From: Candidatus Omnitrophota bacterium
GTDB lineage: Bacteria > Omnitrophota > Gorgyraeia > Pluralincolimonadales > Pluralincolimonadaceae
DNA: 5,430 nt
Reading direction: 5' to 3'
Assembly (NCBI GenBank): GCA_020061685.1
Contig: JAGUXU010000125.1
Span: 1 to 5,430, forward strand
Positions 1 to 5,168 of the stretch are shown here, piece by piece (position 1 is the stretch's first letter; each line of letters opens with the position of its first letter). The notes under the pieces are model-generated. The model did no database searches and was not told where the DNA came from. It was given only the letters and a program-made list of their open reading frames with translations. A program made the position numbers and the translations under genes.

Positions 1-65
1 GCGAGGCTTGAGCCGTGAAGGTCGCCCGATGCCTCGCCGGCGATTATCATTATGGTCTTAGGCAT
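1..65 (-). CDS. lpxB: Lipid-A-disaccharide synthase, N-terminal fragment (runs off left edge)
   Basis: This is the 5' end of a minus-strand gene; 21 codons are visible. The translation begins MPKTIMIIAGEASGDLHGSS. The AGEASGDLHG block (residues 9-18) is the hallmark N-terminus of LpxB, the GT-B glycosyltransferase that joins UDP-2,3-diacylglucosamine and lipid X into the lipid A disaccharide at the inner membrane. The start is taken as the ATG at 65-63, which overlaps the stop of the upstream dehydrogenase gene (TAA at 60-58) by 8 bases in a different frame. A second in-frame ATG at 50-48 would also leave the motif intact. Neither has a clear Shine-Dalgarno site, so translation is probably coupled to termination of the upstream gene. 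Identification rests on a short but very diagnostic motif plus an MsbA-like flippase nearby; the rest of the gene is outside the window. Confidence 0.88.
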   Translation of the reverse strand, partial: MPKTIMIIAGEASGDLHGSSL

Positions 66-990
66 GCGTCGAGAGATTACCTCTGATGGCATCCGCTATC
101 TGGAGCGCGATCTTGAGGGCGTCGCGCCCCTCTTCTCCCGATACGAGCGGCCGTTCGCGGGTCCTGACGCAATTGATGAAGGCCCCCAGCTCTTTCTTTA
201 ACGGCTCTTCCTTCCTGATGTTTATCATCCGCGCCGTTATCTTATTGCCGCTCTTCCTGTAGACTGCCGCTGCCTGCTTTATGTAGTCCAGCGAGATATA
301 ACAGTCTTCCTTAAAGAGCCGTATCTTCCTCATCTCGTCTTTCGTGACCCTGCTCGCCGTCAGGTTCGCGACCGCGCCGTTCGCGAACCTTATGCGGACG
401 TTCGCGAGGTCTTCGTGGGGAGTCAGGATGTTCACCCCTACCGCGTCGACAGAGACGACCTCGGACCTTACAAGGCCCAAAATTATATCTATGTCGTGTA
501 TCATCAGGTCCAGGACAACTCCCACATCCAGCGCCCGTTTCTTGAAGGGCCCTAACCTGTGGCATTCTATGAACCTGACCTTTCCGGGTATCTCGTCAAG
601 CGCCATCACCGCCGCGTTAAATCTTTCTATGTGTCCGACCTGCAGGATGAGCCCGCGTTCTTTAGCAAGCGAGAGGAGCTCTTCGGCCTCGGCGACCGTT
701 TTCGTGATGGGTTTCTCTATCAGGACAGAGATGCCGCTTGAGAGGCAATCCTTCGCCACCTGATAGTGGAGTTCGGTCGGGACTACCACAGAGGCGCAGT
801 CGATCCCCCCGAACATCTTTTTGTAATCGGAGTAAGCGGTCGAGCGGTATTTTTTGGCCAGTTTCCCGGCAAGGCGGGGGTTTATATCACAGACACCGGC
901 CAGTTCCACGCCCGCCATCTCTGAATATATCCTCGCGTGGTGTTTGCCCAAATGGCCTACGCCTATGACACCTACCCTTATTTTGTCCAT
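58..990 (-). CDS. Gfo/Idh/MocA-family NAD-dependent sugar dehydrogenase; candidate UDP-GlcNAc 3-dehydrogenase (GnnA-like)
   Basis: This 310-residue protein has the full Gfo/Idh/MocA layout. An N-terminal Rossmann fold carries GVIGVGHLG (residues 7-15), and an acidic residue, D35, at the end of strand 2 favours NAD over NADP. The EKP motif (92-94) supplies the conserved lysine K93. GHIERFN (119-125) is followed by the C-terminal alpha/beta substrate domain, which contains the GxxxDxxxH signature with D161 and H165, the expected catalytic pair. All key residues are present and the length is typical. No signal peptide is seen, so it should be cytosolic. The start is fixed by the Rossmann strand beginning at residue 4. 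The gene overlaps lpxB by 8 bases, which points to a lipid A role. In Acidithiobacillus ferrooxidans the related GnnA oxidises the 3-OH of UDP-GlcNAc before transamination by GnnB, and gnnA/gnnB lie between lpxA and lpxB. The family is certain; the GnnA activity is inferred from context, and no gnnB is visible here. A WlbA-type or other nucleotide-sugar dehydrogenase remains possible. Confidence 0.9.
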   Translation of the reverse strand: MDKIRVGVIGVGHLGKHHARIYSEMAGVELAGVCDINPRLAGKLAKKYRSTAYSDYKKMFGGIDCASVVVPTELHYQVAKDCLSSGISVLIEKPITKTVAEAEELLSLAKERGLILQVGHIERFNAAVMALDEIPGKVRFIECHRLGPFKKRALDVGVVLDLMIHDIDIILGLVRSEVVSVDAVGVNILTPHEDLANVRIRFANGAVANLTASRVTKDEMRKIRLFKEDCYISLDYIKQAAAVYRKSGNKITARMINIRKEEPLKKELGAFINCVRTRERPLVSGEEGRDALKIALQIADAIRGNLSTHA

Positions 991-999
991 TTTATGGCT

Positions 1000-1028
1000 A
1001 TTTTATAGGATAAGGGCGTTATTTGCAA
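1000..1028 (-). promoter_or_regulatory. Candidate promoter for the dehydrogenase-lpxB transcript
   Basis: Read on the minus strand, TTGCAA (1028-1023, 4 of 6 matches to the -35) is followed by a 17-base spacer and TAAAAT (1005-1000, 5 of 6 matches to the -10). An overlapping TATAAA (1007-1002) gives a 15-base spacer and is a less good alternative. Only 9 bases separate the -10 from the ATG at 990, so the transcript should start at or within about 3 bases of the start codon. No Shine-Dalgarno sequence lies in those bases. The -35 is weak, so confidence is moderate. Confidence 0.5.
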
Positions 1029-1033
1029 GCAAA
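1022..1033. repeat. Short inverted repeat over the minus-strand -35, possible operator
   Basis: TTTGC-AA-GCAAA is a perfect dyad with 5-base arms and a 2-base centre. It covers the proposed -35 of the dehydrogenase-lpxB promoter, a typical place for a repressor site. A dyad this short can occur by chance, and no regulator is encoded in the window, so the operator role is only a suggestion. Confidence 0.25.
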
Positions 1034-1062
1034 AAGCCCTCAAAAGCGCCGGAAATTCGCCT

Positions 1063-1091
1063 TTGACACCCCCGTCGGGATATGGTAACAT
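1063..1091 (+). promoter_or_regulatory. Candidate extended -10 promoter for the MsbA-like gene
   Basis: A perfect -35 TTGACA (1063-1068), a 17-base spacer and TAACAT (1086-1091, 4 of 6 matches, keeping the TAnnAT frame) form a sigma-70-type promoter. TG at 1083-1084, one base before the hexamer, makes an extended -10. The -10 ends 9 bases before the ATG at 1101, so the predicted transcription start (about 1098) leaves a leader of about 0-3 bases. The AGAGG at 1093-1097 would then lie largely upstream of the transcript and, at 3 bases from the ATG, is too close to be a good ribosome site anyway. Confidence 0.65.
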
Positions 1092-1100
1092 TAGAGGCCT

Positions 1101-2942
1101 ATGAGACTATACCTAAGGCTCCTTAAATTCGTAAGGCCGCACCTCGGGACGCTTATATCGGCGAACTTATGCATGGTGGTAAACAGCGTCTTCTTCGGCA
1201 TTGTTTCGACTTCCATGGTCATTCCGGTGATAAATAACGTCCTGCGCGCGGCCCCGATGAGCATCCCGGATAAGATGCCCCAGTTCCTGAAGGAGCTTAT
1301 GTCGGCGATAAATTCGGTCCCGCAGCTTACCCTCTTCGCGTGGGTGATAATCGGCATAATAGCCGCTTTTTTCCTGAGGGGCCTGTTTACTTTCCTTCAG
1401 CAATACCTGATGGCCAAGGTCAGCACAAAGGTCCTTACCGACTTAAGGAACTCGATCTACGACAAATTGCTTGAGTTTTCCCTTGATTTTTACAGCAGGT
1501 CCCATACGGGCGTCCTGGTCTCGCGGATCACCTATGATACGAGCATGGTCCAGAACTCGATAACTGAAGGCATAACCGATCTGGTATATCAGAGTTCGCA
1601 GGTCGCCGTTTATGTATTCATGATATTCTTCCTTCGCGAGATGTATAACATCGGATGGAACCTGCTCGTGCTGAGTTTCGTCGTGCTGCCGCTTATAATG
1701 TATCCGATAGTGCGGGTGGGCAAAAAACTGAGGAAGATCTCCGGAGACGTGCAGGAGCAGATGGGTTTAGTCACGACTACCTTAGTCGAGACGATAAGCG
1801 GGATGAGGATAGTCAAGGCCTTCTCGATGGAGGACCCCGAGAAGAGGAAATTCGACTCGCAGAATCAGGCCCTTTATAAGATGTTCATGAGATCGGCCAA
1901 GAGGGAGAAGCTCCTTGACTGGATGATCGAATTCATCGGGATAAGCTGCGGCTGTCTGATCCTTTGGCTCGGAGGCCGCAAGATCATCATGAATACCGCC
2001 GATCCGGCGGGTTTTATAGCTTTCATAGTCGCGATATTCATGCTCTCGAGGCCCCTAAGTAGGCTCGGCAAGATAAATTCAATAAACCAGAAGGCGCTTG
2101 CTGCGGCCGAGAGGATATTCGAGATACTCGACAAGAAGCCGAAGGTCATCGAGAAGGATGGGGCGGCCGACCTGCCGGCATTCAGGGATTCCATAAGATT
2201 CGACGAAGTAAGTTTCGCTTACGGCGACGAGATAGTCCTGCATAAGATAGATCTGGAAGTAAAGAAGGGCGAGGTCCTTGCTATAGTCGGGCCGAGCGGC
2301 GGCGGGAAATCCAGCCTGGTCAACCTGATACCGAGGTTCTACGATGCTACCGGCGGAAAGGTGACCATAGACGGCCTGGATGTCAAAGACCTTAAGCTCA
2401 AATCGCTTATCTCCCGGGTCGGCATAGTCACGCAGGAGACGATACTTTTCCATGATACGGTAAAGGCCAATATATCATATGGGAAACCCGGCGCTTCCGA
2501 CGAAGAGATCGTTAAGGCGGCCGAGATAGCCAACGCGCACGATTTTATAGAGAGGCTTCCGGGCGGCTATAAGACCATAGTGGGCGAGAGGGGGCACCGG
2601 CTCTCCGGAGGAGAGCGCCAGAGGCTCGCCATCGCCCGCGCCGTGCTTAAAGACGCGCCCATCCTCATACTGGATGAGGCGACCTCGCAGCTTGATATGG
2701 AGTCGGAACAGCTCGTCCAGGAAGCGATAGAAAAACTAATGAAGGGCAGGACCGTCTTCGTCATTGCCCACAGGCTCTCCACCGTCAAATTCGCCACGAA
2801 GATAATAGTCCTGGATAAGGGCAGGATAGTAGAGAGGGGGCCCCATGAGGAATTGCTGCGGAAGGGCGGCATATACAAGCGCCTCTACGACCTGCAATTC
2901 CTTGAGGAAGAGGTCCCGAAGTATCGGGATGCCGAAGAATGA
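1101..2942 (+). CDS. msbA: MsbA-like lipid A flippase, ABC exporter half-transporter (TMD-NBD fusion)
   Basis: This 613-residue ABC exporter joins an N-terminal six-helix membrane domain to a C-terminal ATPase and should act as an inner-membrane homodimer. Hydrophobic segments lie near residues 15-44, 76-99, 158-178, 186-204, 271-292 and 302-319. The ATPase is complete: A-loop Y374, Walker A GPSGGGKSS (397-405), Q-loop Q445, signature LSGGE (501-505), Walker B ILILDE (521-526) with catalytic E526, and H-loop H557. The D-loop reads SQLD (529-532) where SALD is most common, a conservative variant. The length is slightly above E. coli MsbA (582 residues), in part through a longer stretch between the first two helices (about 45-75). 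The start is supported by the N-terminal sequence MRLYLRLLKF, typical of the family. It is divergent from the dehydrogenase-lpxB genes, which supports lipid A-core as the substrate. Exporters of this type also carry peptides or drugs, so family membership is certain and the substrate is inferred. Confidence 0.85.
   Translation: MRLYLRLLKFVRPHLGTLISANLCMVVNSVFFGIVSTSMVIPVINNVLRAAPMSIPDKMPQFLKELMSAINSVPQLTLFAWVIIGIIAAFFLRGLFTFLQQYLMAKVSTKVLTDLRNSIYDKLLEFSLDFYSRSHTGVLVSRITYDTSMVQNSITEGITDLVYQSSQVAVYVFMIFFLREMYNIGWNLLVLSFVVLPLIMYPIVRVGKKLRKISGDVQEQMGLVTTTLVETISGMRIVKAFSMEDPEKRKFDSQNQALYKMFMRSAKREKLLDWMIEFIGISCGCLILWLGGRKIIMNTADPAGFIAFIVAIFMLSRPLSRLGKINSINQKALAAAERIFEILDKKPKVIEKDGAADLPAFRDSIRFDEVSFAYGDEIVLHKIDLEVKKGEVLAIVGPSGGGKSSLVNLIPRFYDATGGKVTIDGLDVKDLKLKSLISRVGIVTQETILFHDTVKANISYGKPGASDEEIVKAAEIANAHDFIERLPGGYKTIVGERGHRLSGGERQRLAIARAVLKDAPILILDEATSQLDMESEQLVQEAIEKLMKGRTVFVIAHRLSTVKFATKIIVLDKGRIVERGPHEELLRKGGIYKRLYDLQFLEEEVPKYRDAEE
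2914..2929 (+). other. Small hairpin at the 3' end of the MsbA-like gene
   Basis: TCCCGA (2914-2919) and TCGGGA (2924-2929) pair perfectly around a 4-base loop, inside the last codons of the ABC gene. No U-tract follows, so this is not a standard terminator by itself. It abuts the larger stem at 2929-2967 and the two could stack. Confidence 0.4.
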
Positions 2943-2967
2943 CATCTTGAGTTGCTACATTCGGCAT
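2929..2967 (+). other. Stem-loop spanning the MsbA-like stop codon
   Basis: ATGCCGAA (2929-2936) and TTCGGCAT (2960-2967) are perfect 8-base arms around a 23-base loop that holds the TGA stop (2940-2942). Seven A residues follow on the plus strand (2968-2974), not T residues, so it does not qualify as an intrinsic terminator for plus-strand transcription. It might protect the mRNA 3' end or mark a Rho-dependent end; it may also be incidental. Confidence 0.35.
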
Positions 2968-2976
2968 AAAAAAAGC

Positions 2977-3006
2977 TTGAAAGAACAGCCCTGCCTGTGA
3001 TAGAAT
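2977..3006 (+). promoter_or_regulatory. Strong candidate promoter for the rpsB-tsf-pyrH-frr operon
   Basis: TTGAAA (2977-2982, 5 of 6 matches) and TAGAAT (3001-3006, 5 of 6 matches) are separated by 18 bases. TG at 2998-2999 gives an extended -10. A run of seven A residues (2968-2974) sits just upstream of the -35, where a proximal UP element would contact the alpha subunits. Transcription should start near 3013, giving an A-rich, apparently unstructured leader of about 29 bases that holds the rpsB ribosome site. This is the best promoter in the window, as expected for a ribosomal protein operon. Confidence 0.75.
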
Positions 3007-3025
3007 TACAAGATTAAAATAAGAT

Positions 3026-3032
3026 AAGGAGG
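3026..3032 (+). promoter_or_regulatory. Ribosome binding site that fixes the TTG start of rpsB
   Basis: AAGGAGG is a full Shine-Dalgarno match, 9 bases before the TTG at 3042. No ATG or GTG in frame lies at a suitable distance, so this site decides the TTG start. It also shows that the organism uses canonical anti-Shine-Dalgarno pairing, in contrast with the two divergent genes at 990 and 1101. Confidence 0.85.
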
Positions 3033-3041
3033 AAGCAGAAA

Positions 3042-3905
3042 TTGGCAGCTACGCAAACGATAAAACAGTTACTTGAAGCAGGAGTCCACTTCGGCCACCA
3101 GACAAAACGCTGGAATCCCAAGATGAAGAGGTTTATCTTCGGGGAAAAGAACGGCATCTACATAATCGACCTGGAAAAGACCGAGTCGGCCCTGAATAAG
3201 GCCCTGAGCTTTTTGAGGGAGATTGCCTCAAGAGGCGAAGCGGTCCTGTTCGTGGGGACGAAGAAACAGGCGAAAGATGTTATAAAAGAGGAGGCTAAGC
3301 GTTGCGGGATGTTCTATGTCACCGAGCGCTGGCTTGGCGGCGAATTGACGAACTTCGCGACTATAAAGAAATCCATAAAGCGCCAGAAGGACATCCAGAA
3401 GATGAAGGAAGACGGCACGATGGATAAACTCTCAAAGAAGGAATCGGCGAAGCTCGGCAGAGAGCACGCGAAATTGACACATAGCCTTGGAGGGATACTT
3501 GATATGGGCAAGGTCCCGGCTGCGATATATATAGTCGACTCAAAGAAGGAAGAGATAGCGGTAGCCGAGGCCAACAAGCTCGGCATTCCGGTCGTAGGGC
3601 TGGTTGATACTAATTGCGACCCGGACAAGATAGAGTATCCTATACCCGGAAACGACGACGCTATCCGTTCGGTAAAGCTCATAACGCAACTGGTCACCGA
3701 CGCCATACTCGAAGGCAGGAAGGTGCTCATGGACACCAAGGCGGCCGAGGCGGCAAAGGCGGCGGAGGCCGAAGGCGAGGCCGAGAAGGGGGATGTCGTC
3801 GTAGATGAGGATGTGGCCGAGGAACTGAAGAAGAAGGTATTGAAAGGCAAGAAGATAGAGGAAGAGACCCCCGGGGTCAAGAAGAAAAAGACAACAAAGG
3901 TGTGA
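3042..3905 (+). CDS. rpsB: 30S ribosomal protein S2 (uS2) with a charged C-terminal tail
   Basis: Ribosomal protein S2 binds late to the 30S head-body junction and is needed for S1 binding in many bacteria. Family blocks run in order: GVHFGH (residues 14-19), RWNPKM (23-28), NGIYIIDL (37-44), VGTKKQA (71-77), RWLGGELTNF (96-105), DTNCDPD (189-195) and IPGNDDAIRS (201-210). The core ends near residue 227. A further 60 residues follow: an Ala/Glu-rich acidic part (about 233-262), then a lysine-rich end with 11 Lys in the last 27 residues. At 287 residues it is longer than E. coli S2 (241). It starts with TTG, supported by the AAGGAGG site and by the conserved N-terminus at residue 1. It is first in the operon; tsf begins 1 base after the stop. 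The predicted leader is too short for the structured S2-binding leader known in gammaproteobacteria. Confidence 0.98.
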   Translation: MAATQTIKQLLEAGVHFGHQTKRWNPKMKRFIFGEKNGIYIIDLEKTESALNKALSFLREIASRGEAVLFVGTKKQAKDVIKEEAKRCGMFYVTERWLGGELTNFATIKKSIKRQKDIQKMKEDGTMDKLSKKESAKLGREHAKLTHSLGGILDMGKVPAAIYIVDSKKEEIAVAEANKLGIPVVGLVDTNCDPDKIEYPIPGNDDAIRSVKLITQLVTDAILEGRKVLMDTKAAEAAKAAEAEGEAEKGDVVVDEDVAEELKKKVLKGKKIEEETPGVKKKKTTKV

Positions 3906-3906
3906 T

Positions 3907-4419
3907 ATGACGATCAAAGCGGAAGACGTTAAGAAGTTAAGAGATACCACCGGCGCCGGTTTTATGGACTGTAAAGACGCGCTCACAAAGTCCGGCGGCG
4001 ATGTCAATAAAGCGATGGCCATCCTTAAAGAGAGGGGCCTTAAGATCGCGGCGAAAAAGGCAAGCCGCACCGCGAATAAAGGCATGATATGTTCATACGT
4101 ACATCATGACTCAAGGATAGGCGTCTTAGTCGAGGTCAATTGCGAGACCGATTTTGTCGCGCGGACAGAAGACTTCCAAAAATTCGCCAAGGACCTGGCG
4201 CTGCAGATCGCCTCTGTCTCGCCGAAGTATCTGAAGAAGGAAGACGCCCCTAAGGATCTAAGCGAGGAAGAGATAAAACAGCTCTGCCTTTTTGAGCAGC
4301 CGTTCGTCAAGGACCCGTCGCTGACGATAAAAGACTACCTGACGAACGTCATCGCGAAGATCGGCGAGAATATAGTCATAAGAAGGTTTACGAGGTACCA
4401 ATTAGGCGAAGAGGTATAA
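3907..4419 (+). CDS. tsf: Elongation factor Ts, short form
   Basis: EF-Ts catalyses GDP release from EF-Tu in the cytosol. The N-terminal UBA-like domain carries LRDTTGAGFMDCKDAL (residues 11-26), and the core has the EF-Tu-contacting TDFVA motif (81-85). The C-terminal block LFEQPFVKDPSLTIKDYL (128-145) and IAKIGENIVIRRF (149-161) complete the fold. The length is 170 residues, against about 283 in E. coli (two core repeats plus a coiled coil) and about 196-200 in the usual short bacterial form such as that of Thermus. The shortfall lies between DAPKDL (113-118) and LCLFEQPF (126-133), where short-form proteins usually have some 25-30 more residues of helix. The reading frame is intact and both flanks are well conserved, so this looks like a real variant and not a frameshift. 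An AAGG site at 3897-3900 inside the end of rpsB, 6 bases before the ATG, and a 1-base gap imply translational coupling with rpsB. Confidence 0.97.
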   Translation: MTIKAEDVKKLRDTTGAGFMDCKDALTKSGGDVNKAMAILKERGLKIAAKKASRTANKGMICSYVHHDSRIGVLVEVNCETDFVARTEDFQKFAKDLALQIASVSPKYLKKEDAPKDLSEEEIKQLCLFEQPFVKDPSLTIKDYLTNVIAKIGENIVIRRFTRYQLGEEV

Positions 4420-4424
4420 GACCT

Positions 4425-5150
4425 ATGGCGGCGAAGGTAAGCAAGCCGTTATTCAAGAGAGTCCTGTTAAAGATAAGCGGCGAGGCCCTGCAGGGGCAGG
4501 GAGGTTACGGTATTGACCCCAAGGCCTGCGCGAGGATCGCCGAGCGCATAAAAGAAGTCAGGGAGTCGGGGATAGAGGTCGCGGTCGTCATAGGCGGCGG
4601 CAATATAATACGCGGCGAGAAGTTCGCGAAAGAAGGCATGGACCGTTCGACCGCCGATTATATGGGAATGCTCGCCACCGTCATTAACGGGATGGCGTTG
4701 CAGTGCGCGCTCGAGAAACTCGGCTGCTTTACGAGGGTATTGACGGCGATCCAGATGGAACAGATCGCCGAGCCGTATATAAGGCGCAGGGCGATACGCC
4801 ATCTGGAAAAAGGGCGCATCGTCATCTTCGCCGGCGGCACCGGCAACCCCTATTTTACGACCGATACCGCCGCGGTTCTCCGAGCCATTGAGGTCGGCGC
4901 GGACGTGATACTGAAGGCGACGAAGGTCGACGGCATATATTCCGCCGATCCGGTCATCGACAAGCACGCCAAGAAATATGACAAGCTGAAATACATAGAG
5001 GTGATAAAGCGGGGGTTAAAGGTCATGGATTCCACCGCGATAAGCCTCTGCATGGATAACCACCTTCCCCTTGTCGTATTTAATCTAAACGTCAAGGGAA
5101 ACATTAAACGCGCCTGCTTCGGAGAGAAGGTAGGCACTATCGTCTCATAA
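4425..5150 (+). CDS. pyrH: UMP kinase (uridylate kinase)
   Basis: This enzyme makes UDP from UMP and ATP in pyrimidine nucleotide synthesis, normally as a cytosolic hexamer of the amino acid kinase fold, unrelated to eukaryotic UMP/CMP kinase. Motifs seen are KISGEAL (residues 16-22), the glycine-rich GGGNIIRG (57-64), DRSTADYMGMLAT (73-85) with the R74 and D78 region that contacts UMP, GGTGNPYFTTDTAA (137-150) for UMP binding, and KATKVDGIYSADP (164-176) for the ATP side. The length of 241 residues equals that of E. coli PyrH, and nothing is missing. The start ATG is 5 bases after the tsf stop, with GAGGT (4411-4415) inside the end of tsf as its ribosome site, 9 bases away. The position between tsf and frr is conserved across bacteria. 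The family is usually activated by GTP and inhibited by UTP; this cannot be read from the sequence. Confidence 0.98.
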   Translation: MAAKVSKPLFKRVLLKISGEALQGQGGYGIDPKACARIAERIKEVRESGIEVAVVIGGGNIIRGEKFAKEGMDRSTADYMGMLATVINGMALQCALEKLGCFTRVLTAIQMEQIAEPYIRRRAIRHLEKGRIVIFAGGTGNPYFTTDTAAVLRAIEVGADVILKATKVDGIYSADPVIDKHAKKYDKLKYIEVIKRGLKVMDSTAISLCMDNHLPLVVFNLNVKGNIKRACFGEKVGTIVS

Positions 5151-5168
5151 GAGGGAGGCCAGAAAGAT

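Noticed and set aside
344..763. Plus-strand open frames opposite the dehydrogenase gene
   Set aside because: The minus-strand frame has every Gfo/Idh/MocA motif in order. The plus-strand products are Arg/Ser/Thr-rich without domains.
1081..1100. AGAGG at 1093-1097 as a normal Shine-Dalgarno site for the MsbA-like gene
   Set aside because: The spacing to the ATG is only 3 bases, and the site lies between the -10 and the predicted transcription start, so most or all of it would not be in the mRNA.
2929..2974. Intrinsic terminator after the MsbA-like gene
   Set aside because: The stem is perfect but the loop is 23 bases, and the run that follows is A, not T, on the transcribed strand. On the minus strand the T-run would come before the stem, so it does not work in either direction.
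3739..3787. A repeat array in the GCC/GAG/AAG-rich stretch of rpsB
   Set aside because: It is the codon-level reflection of the Ala/Glu/Lys tail of S2, with irregular units and no fixed period.
3314..3880. A 188-codon open frame on the minus strand opposite rpsB
   Set aside because: It is antisense to an unmistakable S2 gene. Its translation is low-complexity, rich in Ser, Ala and Phe, as expected when Lys/Glu-rich codons are read backwards. It has no ribosome site and no recognisable domain.
3540..4085. A 181-codon minus-strand open frame across the rpsB-tsf junction
   Set aside because: It covers two well-conserved plus-strand genes and their junction. Its Leu/Arg-rich product matches no family I know.
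4240..4300. Frameshift or broken tsf explaining the short EF-Ts
   Set aside because: Conserved blocks before and after the short region are in the same frame, the stop is in the expected place, and pyrH follows with its own ribosome site.
4467..4967. A 166-codon minus-strand open frame opposite pyrH
   Set aside because: It is the complement of conserved UMP kinase codons in a GC-rich gene and shows no independent coding signal.
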